This document shows positions 42,101-53,257 of a stretch of DNA of 64,000 nucleotides, piece by piece. Origin of the DNA: Isoetes taiwanensis (Eukaryota > Streptophyta > Lycopodiopsida > Isoetales > Isoetaceae); contig JAJEKV010000030.1 in assembly GCA_021234155.1 (NCBI GenBank), positions 10,176,526 to 10,240,525 of the forward strand, given 5' to 3'. The notes below the pieces were generated by a model that was not told the origin of the DNA, ran no database searches, and saw only the letters and a program-made list of their open reading frames with translations. Made by a program: the position numbers and the translations under genes. Positions within the stretch are counted from its first letter, which is position 1. Each line of letters opens with the position of its first letter.

Positions 42101-45100
42101 TCATGCTGTCCTTGCTTCTAATCTTGTCCCTCTCTTTGAACTAACCGGTCTAAAAAATTTGCAGATTCCTAGCAAAGCAAGGCACAATTCCAATGCAGAT
42201 TAAACTTGTATTTGATTATAGGGTTTAAGAACATGCTGCATTTGAGAATATGGAAGTCCAACTTGTACCAACTCTTTTTACTATTATGTGCTATATGAAA
42301 TTTACATTCAGTGAATGAATGACTCTTCTACTGCGAGATTGTTTCCAAGTTACCTTCTACATAGCAGAAAATATCTGCAGGTTGGTACCATAGGAACAAT
42401 ATGCACACCTGGACCACCATGTTCGGTCGACTCTAAGAATGGAATTTTAGCTTCATAGCCTGGGTTGAAGATGAAGGCAGCTATTTTGCTGAAGATCGAA
42501 TCTGTTTGTGATACTCTATGAGAAGCTATTGGCAAGTTCCATAAGCAGTTTATAGGATGCCAGATTATGCGAAGTCCATGTGGCCGAAACAAAAGATCCT
42601 ATAGAAAAGAAAACGTAGTTTTGCACCTCGGATTTGTAAACCTCGATATTCCATTGCAAACACTGCACCATGGATCTGTAACCCTCAATATTCTACTACG
42701 AACACCAACCTACATTCTCTGAATGTGCTGTTTGGGTACTGACTCATTGATAAGACATATTTTGTGACTCATTGATAAGACATATTTTGCCAATTTTGCA
42801 AAAGCACAACAAATAAGAGCACAGATTTTAAGCAATGATCTAATGCATCAGCAACAAATTTGAAACAAAGTGTTGCAAACAATTGCTTACCAAGGTGTAA
42901 AGGCAGAAGCTCCAGCTGTTGGATTGCACAACTCATGGTGTAAGGCTCCTTGCAGAATTGAGCCATTACACAAATACTGTTTGGATCTTTGCAAATATGC
43001 AGACCTTATAGAACATGGAAGTCTGTGCAATGTACAAAAAATAGATAAAGAATTAAAAAGAAATTAAATTCCTTCTTTTCAATAATATATAAGCAGATCA
43101 TTCAAGAGCCTTTAACATCTTCTGGTATGTAGATATTGGAAGGACTATGCCTTGAATAAAAAAGAGCAACTGTACAAACTTTCTAGAATCTGAGAACTAA
43201 AGAATAGATAGAATCGAAAATTATAGTCTTCTATTTCTTCCCTCAAACTTCGCTAGAAGAACTAAAACAAAAAAGCTTAAGAGTACCTGCAGATATAAGT
43301 ATTGGAGATCTGGCTATGGCTTTTATTCTGGCCGACCTCTCTTTCAAAGCTCTTTACTCTCTTTTCTAGCAGTTTTTGGGTATATCTATAGAGTAGGCAT
43401 TTATGAACAATCAAAAAATCCATGACAAAATTAGGCAGCTGTACCTGCACAACCACATCTGGTATGGGAAAATAGATGCACCGTGGCATTTAACCATCGG
43501 CATCCAAATCCAAATTCTCAAATCATAGGGGAAAGCACATGCCTGATTTTTAGAATGCCGGGAATATCTACCCTAGTTGCAAAAGATGAAGAGGCTCCTC
43601 GGGGCCTCTGTGTTAGGCTACAGTTCCACAGAGGCAGATCATGGTCTCCTTTGCTTAGTTTCTGCAAAACCCAACCTGAAGTTGTGTAGCTTATGACATT
43701 AACAGTTAAAAACCAAAAAATCATACCCGAATAGAACACCTTCTAGTTCTTCTTGAACTATGCTTTCGGCTTAACCAATAGAAGCACCTAAACAAAGGAC
43801 ACAAACTGGAATTCCTGTCTTCAACGGCTCAAAAAAGGCCTGCTATAAACCTAAAAAACAAAGGGCCACGACCTTACCTAAAGGATTCTGCTGAAGCAGA
43901 TAGTCTTCAGGTTACCTAATGCAAACACATGAAACTCCTTTGAAGATGGAAGTCTGCAGGATCTGATGTAGAATACGAAAATATGGGCGGTGCCACCAAT
44001 TCTTGCTAGATATATGGAACGAAATCTCCTTCCTTGAATGTGCATGCCGAGATGGCAAGGGAAATTAGAGATAAAGTTAGGGATGCATACAATCATCAAG
44101 GAACGCTATAAATCTGAAGGAATACTTGCCTACGAATATAGAAGAATGAATCTGAACTGAAAACTTGGGCAGAAAATGAAAATTGGATACTGCAGTCTAG
44201 GGTTTCATTTCGAAATTGATAAATGCATACACCGATCCTTCTGATGGAAGAACCGATCCTTCCATATGACGAATCTGGCAAGAACAAATCCACCGCACTG
44301 ACGCGAACGCCAGAAACCCCTTCACAGAAAATAAAACTCTCTTCTACATCATCGCCATCATCTCTGCTAGAAATTAAATCCAATATCTGGAAGGATATCT
44401 GTGGCCTACATGCCGGGGAATCCGCCAAGGGACGATGGACCCAAAAATCCGAACTTCCTAAGAAAATCCACAACCCCGATTTTTGGAATGCTGAATTTTT
44501 TTCCCAGGGACTAAAGCCTTGAAACCTTAGAAAATTAACTTTAAAAAAATTTCCAAAAAGTTTTTGGAACCTCAGAAAAACCAAATTTAAACAAGAGGAT
44601 ACTCTACATAAACACATGGCATACACCTAAAAATAAAATTCTTGCTTGATAATATATTCACGCACATGTAGCCTCTTGCTGCTCCAGTTTATAGGGTATT
44701 TTTAGCATGCAAACAAACAAGGCACTGTGTTCTGCTTGACAAATAAAACTCTACAACAGTGCTTGTCTGCATTTCAGAGAGAGAATGAGATGAAAGAATT
44801 CGCTTTAGTGCAACTGAAGCACTGTATGATTAAATATGCCAGCGTTATTGTTGTAAGAAACTGAATCACACAAGAGGGGCACTCCAAGCCAAGCAAAAGG
44901 AATAATTTAGCTAGAAGTATGAAATGCCTCACCAAATATATTTTCCAAAACCCTCAATAATACGCTTGCATTTCAATGATCCAATGAGTATGAGATCTTC
45001 TATGGAAATTAAAAGATAATGGATTCAAGCACATGAATTGAATTGAATGCAAATAGAGATATGTAAATGGAACACAAGGCTGGCTCCTAAGGCCTTCCAC

Positions 45101-46086
45101 AAGCATTTATAAAGCCGCCCATAGTGAATTGGTAAGCAAGGAGGTCTGGTTCAAGCCCGCCACTATCTTCCAACTACCCAATATCTAAAAAGATCTAGCT
45201 ACACAGTTTAAGAAAACATTTGTAAAAGAGACCTCACCACGCCAAACTCTGCGTAAGTCCTTGTAGAAGCTACAGTCAATTTGCAATGAGAGAAGAAGCT
45301 TACAAATACGGTTTCTCTGCACATATCACATTGCTATTAGAATATTAGGCTCCTAGAAAACTAATTCTTACTCTCAATCCACGAATTATAAGCAGTACAT
45401 CTACATCAGATCATAAAGAAGCCTAAACGGCACATATGTGATAAACCGGAATGCATAGGATCATAATCACATCAATGGATTATATAACACAACCCTCACG
45501 CAAAATTCAAACAATCCAAAGTAGATGCCGCACCAGAGATTCAAATTTACCATAGCAAAATGGTAAGCAAAATGTGTTTTGCTTTGAGCAAGAATGGCAA
45601 AAGACGTGTTCTATCTTAAGCAAGAATTTGAATGTTTTCAAAAGCGAAGTAGGGAAGAGGTCTAGAGAGGATGATGAGCTCACGAATTCACCATCGCCAC
45701 CTTCAACGGAAGAAGCAAAAAAAGGCCGGGTTAACCCGGTTTCCACATTGCATAACCATCAACGTTATTGACCGCCGGTTTCTGACCACTAAAGGGTTTG
45801 TAGCGGTCATTGGCATATTCGGGCATATACCGACATATGCTTAGAATATGCCATAAACCCCACATAAACAAGGGTTTGCCCCCTTAGGGGCAACCCAAAA
45901 AATGAAAAACTTCCATCCTCTTAAAGATTTATACTTAGTAACTAGTTTTAAATCTATTGAAACTATTAATTTCACTATATATAAAGTTGGTTCCTCTAAA
46001 ATATTAGTAAAGGATACCCTGCATTACCTTCAACCCATTTGTTTTAGGCGAGGGAAGAATAGAATAGAATAGAATAGTTTTTTTAA
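39190..46086. other. Long interval without a firm gene
   Basis: AT-rich. A local duplication of about 65 bp occurs at 39,886 and 40,036. Two plus-strand frames, 44,223-44,522 (99 aa, hydrophilic, Ser/Lys-rich) and 45,574-45,771 (65 aa, GKRSREDDELTNSPSPPSTE), have exon-like composition but no recognised domain. Small tandem duplication TGACTCATTGATAAGACATA at about 42,740. Confidence 0.35.
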
Positions 46087-46194
46087 CGTCCACGGAGACC
46101 AATAGGTCATGGGACCCATACAATGGGCTAGTACAATCATTACTACTAGGATTAAAAACCCCGCGCCGGAAGAAAGGTTTTCAAGGGAAAAACC
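46087..46194. repeat. Dispersed repeat, copy 2 (LTR-derived?)
   Basis: Same ends as 27,794-27,900; 108 bp. Next to an AGAAT tandem repeat and a T7 run at 46,058-46,085, which on the minus strand would be an A-tail. Confidence 0.55.
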
Positions 46195-47494
46195 TTTGCG
46201 AGAATGATGATACTAGACAAGCTTAGATAATGACCACCGAGGGCTCAATAATTCCGGCGTTTATCTAGAACCTCAAGTATGTATAATGCCAAGTCATGCG
46301 GATGGTCTTATTTGAGAAGTTATGGGCGTGGAATGGAATGCTAAGGTCGAAAAATGATTAGGACTATCTCAAAAGCGGGGCAACCTTCGAGAAGAGTATG
46401 GCTTTCATCTTCAATAAACATGGCGGAATCGAGGGCACATAGTCAAGCTTCTCAGCGGCAATTCTGGGCCGCTCCCATCTACCTGTCTCAATCCGTAGCC
46501 TGTGGGACCCCGTGCGAATTGATGCAATAGCTACAAGCTTGTTCCTGGACAATGAAGCAAGCAAATAAGCTTGGGGCCCTGGTGCCAAAGAATGACCAGT
46601 TTTCACTTGGGCCAAAGTAACTGCGTCCCAAGGAAAAAGAAGAATGTTTTATGCTAAATATAGAATGGAAATTGCTTATAGATTAATCTAAAGCAAACAT
46701 TGATTGTTAAATTAATCTTATTTTTGGGCCGAAAGTGCAAGCCATCTCCCCTTTTCTTTGTTTCTTCCTCTATTCTATGTGAAAAGAAGCCAATGTACAT
46801 GCATCTTCAAAGAAGCTTCAAAAATTCAACATGCAACAATGTGCCTAGATCTGTTGTCTAATACATAAAGGACATAAATATAACAGCAGCACCATTTCCT
46901 CTTATGTTTGAAAAGGAACGACAACCACGAAAATGGAATTGAATTTAATTTGCTTTTATCGCCACTGATAAACATGCCAATTTAGACGATTAATTTGCTT
47001 TTATCTCCACTAGACAATAGAAGTATATTTTAGTGATACGACATGAAGGATCTTTTTCGTGATGATTTTTCACCAAACCACTGGGTTTAGGACAAAAAGA
47101 TCATTAGCATAGATTATTATGCCGTAGATGGCAGAAAAGGAAGCTGAGAATCAAAAGTTGGAAACGTAATTTTAGTGTTGAGCTATGGAAGCCCTAAAAC
47201 CAGAGCTGTTTGAGCTTAGAAGGGAGCTGAGTTTCTGTGGGGTTCACAAGTTTTCACTTGGTTTATGACCTACCAGAGTTTCCTACAGAACATTAATTCA
47301 AGAAAAAACGAAATACCACATTGTGCTCCTGTAAATCGACTGAGTTGGTTTTATAAGTGCAGGCAGAGAAACAGGAGCTGCTGAAAAAGAGCAAGAACAA
47401 AGAAATGATATGTGATTCAACCAACTTGTTTAAGCTATACATTTGCTTGCAAAATACAAAGATGATCCATGGAATTTTTATATAAAGAACTAGG
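46195..47494. other. No gene recognised
   Basis: 3' flank of the methyltransferase gene; short frames only. Confidence 0.5.
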
Positions 47495-48319
47495 CTATTC
47501 ATTCAGATCATCTTGTTTAGAGGCAATAAGGAAAATTGCATCCGCATGAATGGCACATGGTCCTGTTCTGTCATTATACACATACTTCAGAATCGAGTTC
47601 TCGCATTCTTCCAACTTCTCAGCAGATGCATTAAGCTTAAGAGAATCAAAACCAGGATTTCTTCCCATATAACACTTGAGCAGCTCGTTCTTATCTGCAA
47701 ATGCAAAAGAATGACTCACTTTAACTTCTTCAACTTTGCCAAATCCATTCTGCAACAACAGTGCCTTGAACTTTTCAGCCTGTCCCTTGAACTTATCTAA
47801 TTGATCAGGAACCCCCATATGATCAAAGATAATTTTCAAAACTGAAGGATGTGAAGGCGCAGGATCTAGCAATGGCAGCCAGAGTGAGATGATCAGTTGG
47901 CCTTTAGGCTTGAGGACTCGAAAGGCGGCCTTGATGGCCAATTCAGCGTGAGGAAACAGAAAGATCCCAAACATTGAGTAAATTTTATCCATGCTTGAAT
48001 TAGGGATAGAACTGAGGGTTTCTCCATCTTCAACAAAAGCCTTCACACTTTGCTGGACTAAAGGGGTCTCATTGAGGAGGGATTTTTGCAGATGTAGTAT
48101 CATTTGGGGGGACCAATCAGTGGCCACCACATGGTGGACTCCCATTCGAGCAGCTTGGATTGAGAGGTGGCCAGGACCACATGCTACTTCTAGAACAGAG
48201 TGGTGCTTTGAAGGGGGGCTCAGAAGAAGGGCATCTGTAGAATAATGGGCTGTGCGCGGTCCGACTATTGTAACATAAGCATCATTTGCAGCAGCATCCC
48301 ATCCTTGGCTTCCTTCCAT
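47495..48319 (-). CDS. Class I SAM-dependent methyltransferase, 274 aa, single exon
   Basis: The frame is intact. VLEVACGPGHLSIQAARMG (about residues 42-60) is motif I, which binds S-adenosylmethionine; VVATDWSPQMI is motif II with the acidic residue for the ribose; MDKIYSMFGIFLFPHAELAI and the following RVLKPKGQLIISLWLP correspond to motifs III-IV of the UbiE/Methyltransf_11 type. No transit peptide or membrane segment is visible, so it is probably cytosolic. Substrate unknown. Length 274 is normal for small-molecule methyltransferases of this class. The start is the first ATG (ggtgagaATGGAAGG) below a TATA-like box. It has no neighbour of obvious pathway. Single-exon structure could reflect retroposition or transfer; I cannot tell without a tree. 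Confidence 0.85.
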   Translation of the reverse strand: MEGSQGWDAAANDAYVTIVGPRTAHYSTDALLLSPPSKHHSVLEVACGPGHLSIQAARMGVHHVVATDWSPQMILHLQKSLLNETPLVQQSVKAFVEDGETLSSIPNSSMDKIYSMFGIFLFPHAELAIKAAFRVLKPKGQLIISLWLPLLDPAPSHPSVLKIIFDHMGVPDQLDKFKGQAEKFKALLLQNGFGKVEEVKVSHSFAFADKNELLKCYMGRNPGFDSLKLNASAEKLEECENSILKYVYNDRTGPCAIHADAIFLIASKQDDLNE

Positions 48320-48359
48320 TTCTCACCTCAAAATGTGAAGAAAGAAAATGCACTAACCT

Positions 48360-48367
48360 TATTTATA
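48360..48367 (-). promoter_or_regulatory. TATA-like box of the methyltransferase gene
   Basis: The minus strand reads GTTATAAATAAGG, 41 bp upstream of the ATG, which would give a very short leader. Confidence 0.4.
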
Positions 48368-48430
48368 ACACAAGCACCATCTCTTCTGAAGTATCTGTCT
48401 GTTTCCTTGGAAATTTCCTGACAAACGAGA

Positions 48431-48580
48431 CGTGCCATTCTAAAATATCATCTACATTCAGTTGACCATTCACATACCTGGTGGCATATTTAGAAGTAGA
48501 CTGAGAGGCGTGCCATTTTAAAAATATCATCTATGTTCCGTTGACCATTCACATACCTGATGGCATATTTAGAAGTAGAT
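48431..48580. repeat. 78-bp tandem duplication upstream of the methyltransferase gene
   Basis: Units start CGTGCCATT at 48,431 and 48,509 and share TTGACCATTCACATACCTG and GGCATATTTAGAAGTAGA. Confidence 0.85.
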
Positions 48581-48780
48581 CTAAGTACGCATCAGCGAAA
48601 TACAGATGGATAAGCATCCGCCATTTTCATTGCAAGTGTTCCGTCAAAGCCAAGTAAACTAAAAGACAAATTCAACGGAGCCTACAAGACAATCCAGATG
48701 TCGCGCCACAACAAGACTAGCCCTAAAATGTCACTTTTCGTAATAATTTCTAACAATATGAACAAGGCTGAGTTTTCTTA

Positions 48781-48966
48781 GGGTGCTTTCCCATGGGCAG
48801 GAAACCTCCAAGTTTCCTGAAGGTCTGATCTGTTATTAGGATGTTCCCATGAGCTAAGAAATTGAGTGGTTGAGGTTAAGAACCTCATTTGAAAAGTAAT
48901 CCCAATGATTACTTTTGGGCCTGGGTCTGACCTCATCCAGGTCCGTCCGTCCATGGGAAAGCACCC
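48781..48966. mobile_element. Tourist-like (PIF/Harbinger) MITE, 186 bp
   Basis: Inverted ends GGGTGCTTTCCCATGG and CCATGGGAAAGCACCC, flanked on both sides by TTA (48,778-48,780 and 48,967-48,969). A 3-bp TTA duplication with a GGG-starting inverted repeat is typical of PIF/Harbinger MITEs. Confidence 0.85.
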
Positions 48967-48969
48967 TTA

Positions 48970-50696
48970 CACATGGAAACATAATGGCTAAAATCCACCT
49001 AGAGTTATGCCTTGTGAGATGGGATCTCAACCACCACGATGTCAAACCTAAAAATGAAATACTCCCGATGAAAAACATTTGATTTGAATGTTGAATACAT
49101 AGTGGTCACCTGTAAACTCCATACTGTATTTATAAAATAATTATCAGGAAATAAAATAAATAAAAACATCTCCACCCCTTAAGGGCAAAATTCACCGCTA
49201 TTCCTGAGCAAGAGAATCTCTGAGAAAGACTGAATTTTTGGAATAGGAAAAGGCTTAAAGGGAAAAAACAGATTTCAACGACTAGAGATCCGCACTAGCA
49301 AACACCAAATCTGGGAAAGGCTAGGAAGAAGAGTGATTCAATTAAGACCAATAGAAATTTCGCTCCAGAAACAGCACAAATTCTGGATTAGGCTAAGGAA
49401 TAGGAATTTTGGTAACCAGGCAACCTGCAAAACAAGAACAAGAATATCTGGGAAGAGCTGCTTGGGATAAGAAGAGAAGCTTAAGGATTGTTGTGAATAA
49501 GGTTGGGTTAGGATTGTTGTGAATAAGGTTGGGTCGCTGCAGATTCGGTCATTGAAGTATTGTGGAAGTCCAATTTTGGTCTGTCATGCCCTCCAGTTCT
49601 GTTGTCCTACTCCTTTATAGTTATTTGAGGTAGCACTTTTTGATAAAATTATAAGGATGAAAGGCCCACCTTTTATTATCTTAAAGGCTTTGATTTTTTT
49701 AATGCCATCTTTTTACTATAGCCTTCAATACCTTGTAATATCTTTAGACATTCCTTTTTAGTTCCAAGTGTCCTACGCATGAACATAATCTCTAGATAAT
49801 ATGGCTTAGGTAAATAAATCCCTAGTTTGGCTTGTATGTGTTGACTTTCTTTCTCATTCTCTTGCTCCCATAGCCACTCCCTCGCGCACCACCATATCAA
49901 TTCCTCCCCTTACCGGGGTCGATCGTCTTCGATCAAGGAATTATATGGCAAATTAACACAATCAAGTCCATGGTTGCAACCCTAGTTGAGTACACAACTA
50001 GAAATAATCAAGTCAAGCCCTTAGAGGCTAAAAATTTACAAAGGCCAACTATTATGCTGCAGTCATAATAGTTGTCTCCAAATGTTCAATAAAACAGGCT
50101 TTAAGGATATAAAGAGCCAGGGTCAAAATAAATACATCACAATTCCTTAAGAACCAAAGTTTTTGGCTAGGCATGGGAAAAGATTTGGAAGAGGTATACC
50201 ATAGAATTCCCTAAGCAAGTTAACACAAAATTTGAGACTTGGCAGCTTATCAGAGGAAAAGATTCAGGAGAAGGAAAGGGTTATTTGGGGTAGCTTGAGT
50301 AACATCCACAAATATGCTCATAGATCTTACGAGTCGCATTTAATTAAAGTGGATCACATGCGATTGCTATTTTTTTTGGAACCTTGTTATTTTACACGAA
50401 AAGGACGTGCGAAAAGTTTTCAGCCTCTATAACTATCCAAAAATTGAGTATTTCTGTGCTAGGGTGGTCCAAGCATCTTGTCTCTTTCCTGCTATTTTCT
50501 CGCATTGCGAGTCGAGAGCACCAAGAACACAACCCAAATGAAGGAATTTGATTACACATTCAAAATAAGGTTATAGTCCGAAAATTCATAAATGAGATAG
50601 TTACAATATATATTGCATCGGACGAAGAGACCATGCCGGTCTTGCTGTCACTACAGTTACATCATCATGGTAGGTGGTCTACTTTATAGGAAGAAC
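48970..50696. other. No gene recognised
   Basis: AT-rich. Tandem duplication of a 26-bp unit (GGATTGTTGTGAATAAGGTT) at 49,482-49,534. Confidence 0.45.
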
Positions 50697-51044
50697 CTAT
50701 GGGGCTTCTTCTTGTCTTCTATAAGCTCTGGGGGCAACCTGAAGAACGTGGAATGCCTCACGAGGAGGTGTCTCGTGACCCACCTGCTGGCCTGTCCAAC
50801 CAATTTCTCCACCCTCTCCTCGCATCTTTTCTTCAATCGCCGGGTCGAATATGCTTGCTCCCCAACCCTCCGTGGATGTCATGTAATGCTTGCAGGATCC
50901 TTTGAGCTTTTGGAGCTTTGAAATCTTCTTCCTTTCCTCCTCATCCCTTGAGGTTCCGTAGCGCCTGCAATCACGAGCAAGCTTATCCCAAAGCCCTGGT
51001 AAGACTGTAGCTTGAGCGAGATCTGTGCCATGTCCCATGCCACC
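50697..51044 (-). CDS. Unrecognised exon-like frame
   Basis: A 113-codon minus-strand frame (GTDLAQATVLPGLWDKLARD; DEEERKKISKLQKLKGSCKH) preceded by TCTCTGTTCTAG, a good splice acceptor at about 51,045. It is Lys/Glu/Gly-rich with no recognised domain, and is on the same strand as the phosphatase pseudogene upstream. It may be an exon of a decayed gene. Confidence 0.3.
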   Translation of the reverse strand, partial: GGMGHGTDLAQATVLPGLWDKLARDCRRYGTSRDEEERKKISKLQKLKGSCKHYMTSTEGWGASIFDPAIEEKMRGEGGEIGWTGQQVGHETPPREAFHVLQVAPRAYRRQEEAP

Positions 51045-51079
51045 TAGAACAGAGAGAGTCCATGATTAACAATTATGGT

Positions 51080-51155
51080 GCCATCGGTAATGAGTAATGA
51101 AATAGTTTAGAGAGCATGCCATCGGTAATGAGTAATGAAATAGTTTAGAGAGCAT
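51080..51155. repeat. 38-bp tandem duplication
   Basis: GCCATCGGTAATGAGTAATG… occurs twice head to tail. Confidence 0.85.
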
Positions 51156-51317
51156 TCATTCTATTTAGGTGCATCTAATATACAAATGGTTTCATCATTT
51201 GGACATCGCGAGTCGAGAAAGGCCCTAAGAAGTCAATGTACAAGTATTTTCGTTACAGAATATACATTTTTTCACAAATTTTCATAACTTTGCAGAATTT
51301 TGCTATTGCAAATCAGT

Positions 51318-52150
51318 ATTCATTGATCTTGATCACCATAATATTTCACGTCCATAGCCCTCATGATCACGCTGCTCTCCGCATCAATCTGCTTGACCAC
51401 CAGAATGGAAAGCAGGGACTCAGCCAACACTAGAACGAGATCGTAAGACAACCACTTATCCATTTCATATTTCTTTTGGTCAATAAGTTTTTGCAATGAT
51501 GGTATTATTCGAGTTATGATCGCACTTGTAGGCATTGTCATCTATGATGATCGTATTGTGTTTGTTGAAATTCTGATAAGCTTCATAAACTCTTTCCTGA
51601 CTTTTCACCATAATATGGTCCTCTTTCGTGATGGCCGAATCGAGGTCCTGCACATGCTCGAATTTTTCGTTGCTTCAAACAAACTTGAACTTCAAAATGG
51701 GCAGGCTGAGTACACCGACATTGACAATTTCTTTGCTACACAAGACCATATGCCCACTGCGAATCCCTGGTCCAGGCACCATTGAATAACCTCTTTTGCT
51801 TGAGGCCGAGGATAGACGATTTTAGTCGCTATCTTTGTCGGCTTCTGTGAGGTGTTAAGCTCAGGAACATGACCATCTTGGTACACTGGATCCATGACTC
51901 CATTTATGTCAAAAATTATAAGTTTGGTGGGCCCATCTGGATCCCAGTTCTATTTTGGCTCTGACCAGATTTCTTGATCGGGGTCCAAAGCCGGGATCTT
52001 GATTTTCTCAGGCCCTTTGTCGATAGTGCCAGTGTCTTCTTCTAGACTCTCTTTTTTGGATGTAGTGTCCTCTTATGCAACAGAATCGCTGTGTTTACAT
52101 CCCTATGATCGTGACAATGATGCTGATTGATTTCGCTCGATGTCCCTGAA
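51318..52150 (-). pseudogene. FCP1/NIF-type HAD phosphatase pseudogene
   Basis: On the minus strand KLIIFDINGVMDPVY gives motif I of the HAD fold (DxN/D variant of DxDGT), VYPRPQAKEVIQWCLDQGFA and VGIWSCVAKK match the R-P-x…W-S/T-x segment, and, in another frame, NTIIIDDNAYK matches motif IV of NLI-interacting-factor phosphatases. These dephosphorylate protein Ser/Thr, classically the RNA polymerase II tail. An in-frame stop lies just before NWDPDGPTK, another after ACPF, and a frameshift precedes motif IV, so it is dead. The N-terminal part is hydrophilic (TTSKKESLEEDTGTIDKG). Confidence 0.7.
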
Positions 52151-52195
52151 ATCATGAAGGCCATAAGTTAGTAATGTACTACTAGGATGGCTATT

Positions 52196-52253
52196 GGAGG
52201 GGGAGGGAGGAGAGGGGGGGGAGGAAGCTTTTTCGACTCGTGAGTCGAGAAAG
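52196..52253. repeat. G-rich purine run next to a short palindrome
   Basis: A 32-base A/G run with several GGG blocks (52,196-52,227), then TTCGACTCGTGAGTCGAGAA. The GAGTCGAGA motif also occurs at about 50,512 and 51,211. Confidence 0.6.
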
Positions 52254-52343
52254 GATTCACGTGAAAAACCAAAATGCATTCAGACTCGGAGGGTTTCTTG
52301 ACTCACGAGCCAACAAACCCCCCGAAAGAAAAAATAACTAACC

Positions 52344-52602
52344 TTAGGAATATTCTCCATTATCTATTTTGCTGTCAGTTCGTCCAAGCCCTCTAGGTGG
52401 AGGTCCACCTTGGCTGTCTCTCTCTTCTCTGTCTCCATCATCTTCGTCCTTACTGTTTCCATCTGTCTTCCTATTTTGAAAATAGCAATAAAGTAGATCC
52501 AGGTATGACGTAATGGTCTCAACCATGTCCTTGTTCCCAACCATGTCCATATAGTATATCCCGTTGAAAGAACAGGCCATTCATGTACCACTCACACACA
52601 AT
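52344..52602 (-). pseudogene. Unidentified minus-strand frame, left of the EA insertion
   Basis: Two overlapping frames (52,344-52,580 and 52,364-52,591) end at a stop next to EA. The longer has NKDMVETITSYLDLLYCYFQ and an acidic, Gly-rich tail. It is probably the downstream part of the frame on the far side of EA (63,492-63,929). Family unknown. Confidence 0.35.
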
Positions 52603-52607
52603 CTGAT

Positions 52608-53209
52608 TGTTAGTCCTGTACGTCCAAATACAGGACTATTCATGCACACGACGGACCAGGTCAAGGCCAAGGATCCACAGTCAGGCACAGGTCAGTCGTC
52701 AAAGGCCCCACAGAAGCCCAAGCCGCCAGCCAAGCCGCAGACTACGAAGGCCACGGGCACGAAGAGGTCGAGGACAGACAAGTGATGGGCCGTCACCACC
52801 AGCGTCAGCGTCAGCGTGACTTCAGGCACCTCAAGAGGCACCGCCAGCAGTCCTGCAAATCAGGCCTCCTTCTAGGAGTCGGCACCGAGATCTGACAGAG
52901 TATCTATGTTGGGCCAAAGGCCATTGTACTATATATATGAGTAGAGCTAGCCTTCACGGGCTAGATGAGTTTTTGGTCTTATCTCACTTCTGCCTTCTCT
53001 CGATTGCGAGAGCTTATGTATCACAATTGATATCAAAGAGTTTTGTTCTCTTCATTGTGTTCTTCATTGTTCTTCTTGCTTTTCTCTTTTCCCTTCCTTA
53101 GTTTCTTTTGCAAATCCCGCGTGACACAGCTACCGGATTCTCCTGTTTGATCCACGGGTCCTCACAGCAGGGCTGTCTTGCAGGAGTTCCCGAACCCAGA
53201 CCCCAAACA
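52608..53209 (+). repeat. 5' LTR of EA
   Basis: TGTTAGTCC…CCAAACA; TATA box ctatatatatgag at about 52,929-52,941; small hairpin CTCTCGATTGCGAGAG at 52,997-53,012. Collinear with E1 and with the 3' LTR. Confidence 0.92.
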
Positions 53210-53210
53210 C

Positions 53211-53228
53211 TGTCGTCGCTGCCGGGTC
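53211..53228 (+). promoter_or_regulatory. Degenerate primer binding site, Asp-tRNA type
   Basis: TGTCGTCGCTGCCGGGTC, one base after the LTR, matches TGGCGCCGTTGCCGGGGA (common in Tat/Athila elements) at 13 of 18 positions. Confidence 0.5.
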
Positions 53229-53257
53229 TGATTTTCTTTTCCTTCCTTCTTTTCACC

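Noticed and set aside
44096-44626. 176-codon minus-strand frame
   Set aside because: Phe/Ser-rich reading opposite a hydrophilic plus-strand frame; no motif and no upstream promoter signal.
53209-53220. EA LTR ending earlier, at …CCTCACA, with a primer site GCAGGGCTGTCTTGCAGG
   Set aside because: The 3' LTR contains the same sequence up to CCAAACA and the target duplication CTGAT starts exactly there.
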